In this document: in pieces, positions 7,584 to 16,780 of the stretch
Layout of the letters: each line of letters starts with the position of its first letter
Position numbering within the stretch: the first letter of the stretch is position 1
NCBI GenBank assembly: GCA_965216965.1
Contig: CBDCGX010000047.1
Location: forward strand, 1 to 16,782
DNA from: CBDAKK01 sp965216965
GTDB lineage: Bacteria > Spirochaetota > Spirochaetia > WTKD01 > G963693115
Direction: 5' to 3'
Length of the DNA stretch: 16,782 nt
Translations under genes and position numbers: made by a program
The notes under the pieces: generated by a model
Databases searched by the model: none
Seen by the model: the letters and a program-made list of their open reading frames with translations, nothing else
Told to the model about the DNA's origin: nothing

Positions 7584-8201
7584 TTATGGTGTAGCCGCCT
7601 GATAGAAATATAAAGAAGAGCTCCCTACCGTACACCGTTTTATGCACGTTAAGTTATTATAGGTAGAATATATTTTTTCTTTTGTATGAACATGAATAAC
7701 GACAATGCTTTTTTTTATTCCATTTTGAAACACAGTATTGCTTTTAGATATTTTTCTCATGAGATCGTGTTTGTGTTTATAAGAAAAAGGTGGGTCGCAG
7801 TAAATTATTTCAAATGGTATTTGTGTTTTAAGTAAGAATAATTCCACAGAAGTCTTGCATAAGATAACAGGAATGTCTTTTTCATGTGAGAATATTGATG
7901 AGAAATTTGTTTCAATGGTATGCCATTTTTGGGAGTCATTTTCTACAGAAAATACTTTTGAAGCGCCTCTTGAAATTGCTTCTAAGGCCATAAGACCAGA
8001 TCCCGAAAATAAGTCTAAGAATTGAATGTCTTTACATGCATGGTGTGGGGAGAGCATGTATGATGGTGAAGAGAAAATATTTGAAAACACTTGGAATAGT
8101 GTCTCACGTACAATGGACATTGTTGGTCGTATTTCTCCAGAAGGGCACTGTATACGTTTGTTTTTATATATGCCTCCAATTATTTTCAGATATTTTTTCA
8201 T
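7584..8201 (-). CDS. rsmD: 16S rRNA (guanine966-N2)-methyltransferase RsmD
   Basis: Uses S-adenosylmethionine to methylate N2 of G966 in 16S rRNA during 30S assembly. The 205-aa length is normal. The N-terminus has the family pattern IIGGIYKNKRIQCP followed by RPTMSIVRETLFQVF. Motif I (SAM binding) is FLDLFSGSGLMALEAISRGA from residue 61. The acidic SAM-ribose residue is in VFSVEND at ~84-89. The catalytic NPPY-type motif is CDPPF at 135-139, the D-P-P-F form used by this family. Only a weak purine-rich stretch precedes the ATG. It is transcribed away from the short plus-strand ORF at 8307. Confidence 0.93.
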   Translation of the reverse strand: MKKYLKIIGGIYKNKRIQCPSGEIRPTMSIVRETLFQVFSNIFSSPSYMLSPHHACKDIQFLDLFSGSGLMALEAISRGASKVFSVENDSQKWHTIETNFSSIFSHEKDIPVILCKTSVELFLLKTQIPFEIIYCDPPFSYKHKHDLMRKISKSNTVFQNGIKKSIVVIHVHTKEKIYSTYNNLTCIKRCTVGSSSLYFYQAATP

Positions 8202-8306
8202 TCTATTTACTTCTAATTACTACTTTATAGTAACATGTTTCTTTAGAACTGACATATTCCATTGACCAATTATTGTTATGATGGTGCTAATTAAAAGTGA
8301 AAAGAA

Positions 8307-8510
8307 ATGGTTAAATATATTAGTGAAAGCTGTGGGAGAAGAAGGAAAATGGCAGACTTTGTAGAAAATTTGATGTTATTAAGCAATAATCAACACAAAA
8401 TGGGGCAAGAGTATTTCCTAAGATATAAGTTAGTATTATGTAATAATGAATCTTATAACGATCAAACAAAGCAATTGTATGCTCATGAAGTTTTAAGTAA
8501 TATTGAATAA
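8307..8510 (+). CDS. Short hypothetical ORF, doubtful
   Basis: This is a 67-aa frame in the gap between the start of rsmD and the end of recG. It does not overlap either gene, which favours it over antisense shadows. An internal ATG at 8349 (MADFVENLMLLSNNQHKMGQ) could be the real start, giving 53 residues; AAGGA lies just upstream but only about 2-3 nt away. The ATG at 8307 has a poor ribosome site. The product is polar, with no signal peptide or known motif. A short hairpin follows at 8540-8558. It may be a real small protein like the one at 5009, or chance. Confidence 0.4.
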   Translation: MVKYISESCGRRRKMADFVENLMLLSNNQHKMGQEYFLRYKLVLCNNESYNDQTKQLYAHEVLSNIE

Positions 8511-8539
8511 TGCAAGCTGTATAACGGCTAGCATTATTA

Positions 8540-8558
8540 TATTACTCTCGGAGTAATA
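8540..8558. terminator. Short hairpin between convergent genes
   Basis: TATTACTC (8540-8547) pairs perfectly with GAGTAATA (8551-8558) around a TCG loop, midway between the plus ORF stop and the recG stop. There is no T run on either side, so it is a weak terminator candidate. Confidence 0.35.
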
Positions 8559-8584
8559 AGCAACACTATGTTGAGAAACTATCA

Positions 8585-10753
8585 TTATATAGAATCTTTT
8601 GTGATATTAAGATGATATTTCAACCGAAGATGTTCTTCCTTTGTCAAAGACGGGTCGTGCTGCATAATCGTTTGAGTGCATTCATTTGATGCGAGAAGGA
8701 TTTCTTTTTGTGAGAGAATGTCTGCAAATAAGAAAAGGAGAGATCCTGACTGTCGTGATCCTAGCTGGTGAATATCTCCTGGTCCTCTGAGTTTAAGGTC
8801 TTGTTCTGCAATTATAAAACCGTCTATTTCTTCGTACATTATTTTTAATCGTTGTTTTGCCATATCTGAAAGAGGGTATTTGTATATTAATATTGTTTCT
8901 CCAGGAAGCGAACCACGACCTACTCTTCCACGGAGCTGATGAAGGGTGGAAAGACCAAATCTTTGAGAATCAAAGACGCACATAATAGCGGCATTGGGGA
9001 TATCTATTCCTACTTCTATTATTGTAGTTGCTACAAGAGCACTTATATCTCCTTTTGTAAATTTTTCAAGTATTTGGGAGCATTCTTCGTCGGGAATTCG
9101 AGAGTGGAGAAGAGCTGTTGTATGAGGGTGGAGTGCTTCTTTAATAATGGGATACAGTGCTTCTGCACTTGCTATTGTATTATTTTGCGATTGTAGAGTG
9201 TTTTTTTTCGATGAACGTTCATTTTCTATTTGTGGAAATACAAAGAATACTTGCTCACGTTTTGATATTTTTTTCTTTATATATGAGAGTATGTGAGGTA
9301 GCTTTTCTTCTAAAGTAATACGGGTAATTACTTTTTGTCGAATAGCGGGTCGTTCGGTAAGTGTGCTTATTTGCATAGCACTATAAAGCGTAAGGGCAAG
9401 ACTTCGAGGGATGGGAGTTGCTGACATTAGAAGAACATCTGGGATGTTCCCTTTTTGTATGAGGACACTTCGTTGTGATATTCCAAAACGATGTTGTTCA
9501 TCAATTATAATAAACCCGAGATTATGATATATAACATCTTTGGAATAAAGCGCATGAGTTCCTACTACGAAGTGAGTTGTGTGAGAGGCAATGTTCTCAA
9601 CAATAATTCTTCGTTGTTTTAATTTTGTGCTGCCTGTAAGGAGTTCTGTAGAAACCCCTAGAGGATCAAATAATGCTTTTATGTTCCTATAGTGCTGTAA
9701 CGCGAGTGATTCTGAAGGGACAACTAAGCATACTTGCATTCCCTGTTCTATTGCATAAAGAGCGAGACAGAGTGCTACAATTGTTTTTCCTGATCCAACA
9801 TCTCCCTGTAGCAGTCGTCTCATTGGAGCGTCTTTTTTCATGTTTTCGTGTATTTCATTTATAACGGATATTTGACCCTTAGTAAGGGAAAAGGGAAGTG
9901 ATTGTATGAGTGTAGAAGTAAGCTTGTTTTGAGACGATGTAAAGTCTGTAGTGGTGGTAAAAATGGCATCTTGTGATGGAGCTTGTGATATTTCACTTCG
10001 GTGTGATTTGCTTTCAGATTTTATGTTTTTCATAGAAAGATGGAATAGTAATATCTCATCAAAAGAGAAATATTCTTGTGCAAGTGTAATTTCTTCTAGG
10101 GTATTTGGAATATGAATCATTTGACATGCATCATTACGGGTAAGCGTAGGAATATTTTTCATATATATTTTATGATAATTATGTAAATTTGGAATAGTTA
10201 TAGTTTTTAATATGCTTTGTATACATGTAGAAAAAAGATGCTGGCTTATAATGCCGCGTGGAAGTTTATATCGAGGAACTATGCGATTTTTTCTGTTGTG
10301 TTGTGTAATAACTTCAAAGCGAGATGATAGTATTGTTCTGTGTTTTTTTGTAAATATGCCCCATACAAAGACCTCTTTTCCTATGGGTAAAACGGTCTTT
10401 AGAAATAATCTTCCATAACAGTGAAGCTCAGCAGGATGTGGCAAGAGGGAGTTAGCATCTTCTATAATTATTTTAAGAAGAGGTGTATTCCTTTTTTTAA
10501 GAGGAATGAGTGCATGTGAAAGCACTCTCACTTTCACTAAGCATTTGTTTTGAGTGTTTATAGCATCGTGGAGAGAGACTACGTGGTCACGGGTTTCGTA
10601 TTCGACTGGAAGGTGTGATATCAAATCAGATAGATGATAGATATTGAGAGAAGGAAGGTGAGTGCAGAGATGTTTTTTTTGATATGCGGAGAGTACAGGA
10701 TTATTTTTAACGATTTCTATTATATCTTGCGTAAGGTCTGCAAACACCGACAT
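8585..10753 (-). CDS. recG: ATP-dependent DNA helicase RecG
   Basis: Remodels stalled replication forks and branch-migrates Holliday junctions. The product is 722 aa, slightly longer than the common ~690. The N-terminal ~250 residues form the wedge/OB region. The superfamily 2 helicase motifs follow in order: Walker A GDVGSGKT (317-324), motif Ia VVPSESLALQHY, motif II DEQHRFG (418-424), motif III LLMSATPIPRSLAL (~441), motif V TTIIEVGIDIPNA, and motif VI QLRGRVGRG. The RecG-specific TRG region is clear (LRGPGDIHQLGSRQSG). The start ATG is preceded by AGGT at a suitable distance and lies 15 nt after the dnaE stop, so it is co-transcribed with dnaE. The extra length comes partly from a Ser/Thr-rich linker at ~245-280 just before the helicase core. 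Confidence 0.96.
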   Translation of the reverse strand: MSVFADLTQDIIEIVKNNPVLSAYQKKHLCTHLPSLNIYHLSDLISHLPVEYETRDHVVSLHDAINTQNKCLVKVRVLSHALIPLKKRNTPLLKIIIEDANSLLPHPAELHCYGRLFLKTVLPIGKEVFVWGIFTKKHRTILSSRFEVITQHNRKNRIVPRYKLPRGIISQHLFSTCIQSILKTITIPNLHNYHKIYMKNIPTLTRNDACQMIHIPNTLEEITLAQEYFSFDEILLFHLSMKNIKSESKSHRSEISQAPSQDAIFTTTTDFTSSQNKLTSTLIQSLPFSLTKGQISVINEIHENMKKDAPMRRLLQGDVGSGKTIVALCLALYAIEQGMQVCLVVPSESLALQHYRNIKALFDPLGVSTELLTGSTKLKQRRIIVENIASHTTHFVVGTHALYSKDVIYHNLGFIIIDEQHRFGISQRSVLIQKGNIPDVLLMSATPIPRSLALTLYSAMQISTLTERPAIRQKVITRITLEEKLPHILSYIKKKISKREQVFFVFPQIENERSSKKNTLQSQNNTIASAEALYPIIKEALHPHTTALLHSRIPDEECSQILEKFTKGDISALVATTIIEVGIDIPNAAIMCVFDSQRFGLSTLHQLRGRVGRGSLPGETILIYKYPLSDMAKQRLKIMYEEIDGFIIAEQDLKLRGPGDIHQLGSRQSGSLLFLFADILSQKEILLASNECTQTIMQHDPSLTKEEHLRLKYHLNITKDSI

Positions 10754-10768
10754 TTATATACCTATTAA

Positions 10769-13700
10769 TTATGTGCATTGTATAGAATCAATTGCTGGGT
10801 GATTTTGTAGCTTTTCTATAAATATTTTATTGTTAGCATTAACTGTAAATCCTTGTGGCAATAAGATATTCGTTTGTTTATTGGGGTTGTTGTTTTTGTT
10901 AGGAAAGCATATTTCTACACGAGTTTTTCCGTGATTTTCCATAAAAAAGTCTTTTAGGCGTTTGAGCGAGTCGTGGGAGAGATGGTGCTTAAATAGTATG
11001 CGTATCTTTTGAAAAAAAGGTGTTTCAATAACAGAAGATGAATATGGATCATTTATTCTATACTGACGTATCTCTTTTGGTTCTAGAAGTTTGTTTACCC
11101 AAAATGTAAAGCCTTCATCTTCTTGGAATCTGAGCATGCCAATTATTCCATATACTGCCCGACTTTTGAATTCTTGAATATCTTTGCTTTTAACCCTATA
11201 TACAAATCGAATAGACCCGTTGAAATCTTCTATTGTGCCAGTGTAAATCCTCATGTTTTCTCGAATGTTTCCTGTGATTTTATCTATGTATCCAATAATG
11301 TAGTATTTTGTTCTTGTGTTTTCCCATGAAAGGGTAGCTGTATTCAGCGTTGTTTCCGATTGCCACATATCTTTGTACGAAATAAGAGGGTGAAAAGTAA
11401 GATAGATCCCTAGATATTCTCGTTCAAGATAGTATACAGAAGTGTCTTCTTTTTTTATAGGGTATTCAAATAATTCTTTTGTGTTTTTTGTTGGTAGGGA
11501 ATCATCAGTAAAGAGAAGTATTTCATTTTTCTTAGTTGCTTTAATGCGTATCGTTCCTTCATCAATAAAGTATTTGCTATTTGCAAAAAGCAATGCACGA
11601 CGATTATCAATGCTGTCAAACAGTCCAGCGGCAATTGCGGGACTTACAAAACGAGATACATCTTTGTAATCATGAAAACGTTCTATTACATTTATTATGC
11701 TTGTATAAGGACCATTTTTCTTGCGTTCAAGGGGGATATGTTTTTTTATGTCATCGCTTATTGTTTTAATGGCATTAAGTCCAAAGCGGATTGTATCTCC
11801 TTCTATAGAAAAATTGTAGTTGCTGGATGATACATCGGGAGGTAATATTTTTATTCCTAAACTCTTACATGTCTGAATGTGTTTTGTTACCTCATCTTGA
11901 TTTGATGCTATTGCATTGAGCTGGCTTACAAAGAAAATGAGAGGGTGGTGGCATTTAAGGTATGCGGTTTGATATGCTAATATGCCATATGCCACTGCAT
12001 GTGATTTATTAAATCCGTATCCTGCAAATGGTTTAAGCAATTGAAATATTTCTTCGGCAGATTCTTTTTTATTTCCAATAGAGACTGCGCCTTCTATAAA
12101 AGAATTGAGTTGTTCTTCCATTTCTTTTACTTTTTTCTTTCCCATAGCACGACGAAGTATATCTGCTTCGCCAAGAGTATAATTTGCAAATATTCGTGCT
12201 ATTTCCATTACTTGTTCTTGATATACTATGACTCCATATGTTTCTTCAAGCACGCTTTGAAGTTGAGGAAAGTGATAGTTTGGAGACTTTCTCTTGTTTT
12301 TTACATCGGCGTATTCATCTATGTGTTGCATAGGTCCCGGTCTATAGAGTGCATTAAGAGCTATAAGATCTTCTATGCGAGAGGGCTTAACTTTTCTTAG
12401 TACTCGTTGCATACCTAAACTTTCAAATTGAAATATTGCTTCGCTTTTTCCGATGCTAAGCATTTTAAATGTTGCTACATCGTTCTCTGGTATTTTTTCT
12501 ATAGAAAAAGTTGGATCATCTTGTTGAATCATCTTTTCTGCATCAGCTAATATAGTTACTGTTCGGAGTCCCAATATGTCCATTTTTACAAGCCCACACT
12601 CTTCAAGATAATCCATTGCATATTGAGTTGCTATTGCGTTTGATTTACTATCTTTAAAAAGAGGCACATATTCAAGAAGTGGTTTTTTCCCTATGACTAC
12701 ACCTGCAGCATGTATGCCAGAGTTTCTATGTACCCCTAGTATTTTCTCAGTTATTGAAAATAATTCTTGATACATTTTATTATCAAACTGTGTAAGTTTA
12801 GGTTCTAACGAAAAGGCTTCTTCAAGATTTTTTGAGTGGAAGGGAATGAGTTTTGCTATTGTATTTGCATCTTCAAGGGGTATTTCAAGTGCACGTGCAA
12901 CATCACGGATTGCACCACGTGGTTTGAGAGATGAAAATGTTATTATTTGTCCTACATGATCTTCTCCATAGCGTTGTTTTATATACGTAATAATGTTTTT
13001 CCTTTTATCAACACAAAAATCAGTATCAATGTCAGGCATGCTTATTCTTTCGGGGTTTAAGAATCGCTCAAAGAGCAATCCATATCTAAGTGGATCTATG
13101 CCAGTGATACCAAGAGCGTATGCAACAATAGATCCAGCCACAGAACCACGACCTGGACCTACGGGGATATGTGATCTTTGTGCAAAATGTATGATGTCCC
13201 ATACTATTAAAAGATATCCACTAAACCCTTGTTCTGTCATAAGTTTTAGTTCATATTCTGTACGATCTTTAATTCTATTAGTAATAGATGAGTAGCGTTT
13301 CTTTAGTCCCTCATATACGAGATGTTTTAGATAAGTTGCATCGTTTTCAAACCCGTCAGGGATAGGAAAGTTAGGGAGTTGAGCACCTATAAAATCCATT
13401 GTAAATGTACAACGATCCATTATCTTAATGGTCTCGTCTAATGAATCGGGATAGTCTTTGAAAAATATTTCCATTTCGTTTCGTGTTTTTATATAAAATT
13501 CTTGGTTTGTAAAATCTCTCTCTTGAATTTGCTCGTTTTTTATAAATATGCTGTGAGCCAAAGCATCTTCTTTTCGCACATAAAAACAATCGTTTCCTGC
13601 AACACGTGGAATGTTAAATTTCCTACCAAGCATATCTATTTTATTATTGAGGGAATGCTCTGATTTATATCCATGATTTTGTAATTCAAGATAAAGGTTA

Positions 13701-14206
13701 TTTCCAAAAATATCTTTTAGTTGTTTTGTGGCATCTTCTGCTTTGCGTATTTGTCCAATTTCAAAAAGAGAAGTTATTATACTATTATGCTGAGGGACAA
13801 TACAAATAATGCCCTCTGCGTGTTTTTGTATAATATCCATATCTATTTTAGGGACATAATAGAATCCTTCCGTAAATCCTAATGTGCTTAAAATTTTGAG
13901 ATTTTGGAATCCTTCTTTATTTTTACAGAGGAAAATGAGTCGTTTATTCTCTCTTGAAAAGTTTTTCTCTTCACGTTTTTTTGCAACTAAGAAATCGCAT
14001 CCGATGATGGGGTATATGGAATGTTTGCGGCATGTTTTGGTAAATTCTACTATTCCAAAAGAGATTCCCTCTGTCTGTAATAGCTATAGAAGGTTGTTCT
14101 AATTTTTTTACATGCTTAACAATATTTTCTATGGTTGCAGTGCTTTTTCTAAGACTATAATCGGAGTGTTTATATTAAGATGGACGAATGTATTATGAGA
14201 ATTCAC
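10769..14206 (-). CDS. dnaE: DNA polymerase III alpha subunit DnaE, 5' end broken by two frameshifts
   Basis: Catalytic subunit of the replicative polymerase. From the ATG at 13840 a 1023-residue frame is intact. It has GPGRGSVAGS (229-238), the catalytic PDIDTDF (269-275), a third catalytic Asp in LVKMDILGLRT, YQEQVMEIARIFANYTLGEA and FNKSHAVAYGILAYQTAYLK. This frame lacks the first ~120 residues. They can be read upstream after two frame changes. A GTG at 14206 starts NSHNTFVHLNINT. Next comes DYSLRKSTATIENIVKHV to TDRGNLF, then FGIVEFTKTCRKHSIYPIIG, which joins the intact frame. The breaks are at ~14163-14164 and at an extra T in a run at 14057-14060. Restored length is ~1145 aa. PHP-domain metal ligands are replaced (HLNIN, TDRG, NDCF). 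Either the breaks are sequence errors or this gene start is genuinely damaged. Confidence 0.88.
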
Positions 14207-14217
14207 TTATATGATTT

Positions 14218-14246
14218 AGTATAATGAATCAGGAGTTTTCGCTCAA
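14218..14246 (-). promoter_or_regulatory. Sigma-70-type promoter for dnaE-recG
   Basis: On the minus strand TTGAGC (14246-14241) is followed after exactly 17 bp by TATACT (14223-14218). Transcription would start near 14211, only about 5 nt before the GTG at 14206. No Shine-Dalgarno is visible, so initiation would be leaderless or nearly so. Confidence 0.55.
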
Positions 14247-14285
14247 TGCTGTCTTTATTTCTCAAGGAATTTATAATGGAGTGTT

Positions 14286-14888
14286 TTAATTGTTTTTTGT
14301 TGTATCAAATATGTTGGGGGTATCAATTCTTGTTGTAGAGTATATGATGGGATAATATTTTTTGAAAAGGGTGGCAATAAAGGACGAGATAATTACTTTT
14401 ATAATGTCAAAAGGAATAAACCATAGTAAGACCAGAAAAGTATCTCGTATAGATGATTTTATTATAACGCTCATAACAGAGCCACCAATTACATAAAGTA
14501 TAATAAGCCCTAAAGTATTTATAAGGACAAAGTATACAAAGTTTATTTTTCGCCATAGCACTTTTGTTAGGAGACCTATAACAAAGGTTGATACTATGTA
14601 TCCTATTAAAAAACCAACCGTTGGACTTGATATTATAGCAATGCCTCCCCGTCCACCTGCGAGTACAGGAAATCCTAGTAGTGCAAGAAGTAGAAATAGG
14701 ATCATACTAAATACGCCCATGGGACCTAGGATAGAGCCAGCTAAGAAAACTGACATATTTTGTAAAATAATAGGCACAGGAACAGCAGGTATAACTAGAT
14801 TAGGAAAGAGTCCTAATATATATATAAGTGCTGTAAAAAAAGATATGAGCACTATGTTTCTTATAGAAATATAAAGTGGTGATAACAT
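14286..14888 (-). CDS. bioY: BioY, biotin-specific S component of an ECF transporter
   Basis: Membrane-embedded biotin-binding subunit that delivers biotin to the EcfA/EcfT energising module. The 200-aa product is intact, with about six hydrophobic segments. Family motifs are VPVPIILQN (36-44), GFPVLAGGRGG (72-82) and SPTVGFLIG (88-96). A second broken half-copy of the gene lies at 16325-16614. The ATG at 14888 has a clear AAAGGGAG upstream and directly abuts the ecfT stop codon (TAA then ATG), indicating translational coupling. Although bioY itself is undamaged, its partner genes upstream are frameshifted as read here. Solitary BioY can transport biotin with high affinity in some bacteria, which may explain its survival if the damage is real. 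Confidence 0.92.
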   Translation of the reverse strand: MLSPLYISIRNIVLISFFTALIYILGLFPNLVIPAVPVPIILQNMSVFLAGSILGPMGVFSMILFLLLALLGFPVLAGGRGGIAIISSPTVGFLIGYIVSTFVIGLLTKVLWRKINFVYFVLINTLGLIILYVIGGSVMSVIIKSSIRDTFLVLLWFIPFDIIKVIISSFIATLFKKYYPIIYSTTRIDTPNIFDTTKNN

Positions 14889-15054
14889 TTATTCTCCCTT
14901 TCTTATTTTAGTAGAAAAACCACGTAAGTAAAGTGCTTCTGCGGTGGCATTTGTTTCTTTTATTGCATGTAAAAGAAGAGTAAATGTTGATTTTGCGACG
15001 ATATGCACATATTTTATAGTAAAATATGGAAAAATTTCTTCTTAATTTTATAGA
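14601..15054. repeat. Direct repeat, copy 1 (bioY 5' part and ecfT 3' part)
   Basis: About 454 bp are repeated at 16325-16780 in the same orientation, about 95% identical by eye. This copy contains the first ~96 codons of bioY, the ecfT/bioY junction and the last ~55 codons of ecfT. Outside the left boundary (TCCTATTAAA at 14601) the two copies share nothing recognisable. Confidence 0.93.
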
Positions 15055-15530
15055 GGAAAAAATTTCTTCTTTTTTTACGTAAAGAAGAGGGATTGTTCGA
15101 AGGGTAATGCTTATCATAAGTCCTGGTATTTTGGGAGAGATTCCAATGTATTTTAGGGGGGTGAAAATAAAGGAAAGTTCTTTTAATATGTATTGCATTG
15201 GTGTGGTGAGGGAGAGGAGGTGCGCAAGTAGGAATGCTGTGATAATGCGTCCAGTTGTAAAAAAGGCAAGTGAGTAATTTGTAAGAGAAATATGATATAC
15301 AGCGATCCCGCCTAAAAAAAACCATATTGCTTTAAAAGAAATTACGAGATACCACAGAGATAATTTTTGCTAAAAGATATAATAGTATGCTTATAAAAAA
15401 CATGCTTCCAAATAGAATAGGGGATTTTGTAAGATATGATATTGTTAACTATGATAGAGACAAGGAGAGCTTTAAGCATAAAAGGACATTTATGTATTAT
15501 ACTGTTTTTATGAATATATAAACTTACCAT
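14889..15530 (-). pseudogene. ecfT: EcfT/BioN-type transmembrane energising component, three frame breaks
   Basis: EcfT couples ATP hydrolysis to movement of the S component. A protein of ~214 residues can be rebuilt in pieces. The start is MVSLYIHKNSIIHKCPFMLK, with the ATG at 15530 overlapping the end of ecfA by 7 nt. Next come TISYLTKSPILFGSMFF to IISVVS, then VISFKAIWFFLGGIAVYHI to FSSIKLRRNFSIF. The end is TIKYVHIVAKSTFTLLLHAI to AEALYLRGFSTKIRKGE, containing the coupling-helix motif A-L-x-x-RGF. Frames change near 15440-15449, 15342-15349, and at an A run at 15021-15024 (plus strand). The partial second copy has the correct run length at the last site. The stop abuts the bioY start. As written, no functional product longer than about 62 residues from the normal start can be made. 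Confidence 0.82.
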
Positions 15531-16187
15531 AGTGCTTTATATTTTTGTATTGCAGTTTTAGCATTTCCATAATAATACATAGAACCATTATGAAAACACA
15601 TTATTTTTTCGGATTGTGTTGCGATAGCCATGTCTTGTGTTATAAAGATAGTTTGTTGTGGCATTTTTTCTAAGAAAGAAAGAATATAATTCTTGGAGGG
15701 AATATCTAAGAATGTTGTTGGCTCATCAAGAAAAAGTGTTTTAGGTTCTAAGAGCAATATAGATAACAAGCATAGCATGCGTTTTTTTCCTGCACTGAGA
15801 CTGTGACACGGCTGTGTCGATTTTACTTTAAGTATAGATAGTGCATAATCTATTTTTTTCTGTACATCATATTTGTGTAATGTAAGATGAGAAAGCCCAA
15901 AATTAATCTCTTCTTTTACGCTTGGCATAATAATTTGATTATCTGGGATTTGAAATGTCATATAAACTAATTGCCAAGGATCTTTTATCTTTTTTATGGG
16001 AGTATCATATACCAAAACTTCACCAGAGAATGCTGGAACAAGACCGCATGCAACACGAGCGAATGTGCTTTTTCCCGACCCATTTGATCCTATGATTGAT
16101 ATCTTTTTATGAGTGAGATGTATAGACACAGTATTGAGTGCGTTGTGTTTCCTCAAAAAAAACGTTTACATTACGAAAAGTAATCAT
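15524..16187 (-). CDS. ecfA: EcfA/BioM-type ABC ATPase, frameshift near the start
   Basis: ATPase of the ECF biotin transporter. The natural start is the ATG at 16187 (MITFRNVNV). It is separated from the body by one extra base in a run of eight T (minus strand; 16155-16162). With seven T the sequence continues as FLRKHNALNTVSIHLTHKK into the Walker A GSNGSGKST. Without correction only a TTG at 16156 opens the body. Further motifs are Q-loop TFQIPDNQ, signature LSAGKKR (variant of LSGGQ), and Walker B with D-loop TLFLDEPTTFLD. The switch position reads FITQDMA, with Gln in place of the catalytic His. The body is ~210 aa, short but normal for BioM. The start overlaps the preceding frame by ATGA, and its 3' end overlaps ecfT by 7 nt. 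Confidence 0.82.
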
Positions 16188-16312
16188 ATGGTTAAATTAG
16201 TATATCTTTCTTTGAACCATTGAGTCATAGAATGTATTCTATACATGAGGCTGATGGCAGCATGTTTTCGTATTGCTTTTATTGGCATACTTTGCATGTT
16301 TTCTATGTTCAT
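16184..16312 (-). CDS. 42-residue frame coupled to ecfA, origin unknown
   Basis: The frame starts MNIENMQSMPIKAIRKHAAI and ends TNLTI, its TGA overlapping the ecfA ATG (ATGA). An AGGA lies 11 nt before its ATG. Its sequence is unrelated to BioY, but the frame continues upstream without a stop into the broken bioY copy. The 4-nt overlap with ecfA is typical of a genuine upstream operon gene. The stretch may therefore be the C-terminal remnant of a gene that once preceded ecfA and was cut by the duplication junction at ~16325. It is basic and amphipathic; I recognise no family. Confidence 0.35.
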   Translation of the reverse strand: MNIENMQSMPIKAIRKHAAISLMYRIHSMTQWFKERYTNLTI

Positions 16313-16324
16313 ATAAAATTCTTT

Positions 16325-16614
16325 TCCTATTAAAAATCCAACCGTTGGACTTGATACTATAGCAATGCCTCCCCGTCCACCTGCGAGCACAGGAAATCCT
16401 AGTAGTGCAAGAAATAGAAATAGGATCATACTAAAATACGCCCATGGGACCTAGGATAGAGCCAGCTAAGAAAACTGACATATTTTGTAAAATAATAGGC
16501 ACAGGAACAGCAGGTATAACTAGATTAGGAAAGAGTCCTAATATATATATAAGTGCTGTAAAAAAAGATATGAGCACTATGTTTCTTATAAAAATATAAA
16601 GTGGTGATAAACAT
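16325..16614 (-). pseudogene. Truncated, frameshifted bioY copy
   Basis: This matches the first ~96 codons of bioY. An extra T directly after the ATG (16614) shifts the frame at codon 2. An extra base in the A run at 16433-16436 shifts it again, so only residues ~62-96 (MILFLFLALLGFPVLAGGRG onward) remain in the BioY frame. The copy stops abruptly after VGFLIG, where unrelated sequence begins. It lacks more than half of the protein and cannot be functional. Confidence 0.88.
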
Positions 16615-16780
16615 CTATTCTCCTTTCTTATTTTAGTAGAAAAATCACGTAAGTAAAGCGCTTCTGTGGTGGATTTGTTTCTTTTATTGCATGTAAAAGA
16701 AGAGTAAATGTTGATTTTGCAACAATATGCACATATTTTATAGTAAATATGGAAAAATGTCTTCTTATTAATTTTATAGA
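16325..16780. repeat. Direct repeat, copy 2 (degenerate)
   Basis: Second copy of 14601-15054. By eye it differs by about a dozen substitutions, nearly all transitions, and about six indels, mostly single bases in homopolymers plus one of 3 bp. It stays alignable to within two bases of the window end, so it may continue outside. Confidence 0.93.

Noticed and set aside
14057..14060. Programmed frameshifting or transcriptional slippage to rescue dnaE
   Set aside because: The run is only four T and lacks a slippery heptamer or downstream stem that I can see, and a second unrelated break lies about 100 nt upstream. Slippage is more plausible only at the T8 run in ecfA.
14908..15325. Frames of 96 and 103 residues as independent small proteins
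   Set aside because: Both are pieces, in right or wrong register, of the frameshifted ecfT; the 103-residue frame gives a His/Pro/Arg-rich product unlike a real protein.
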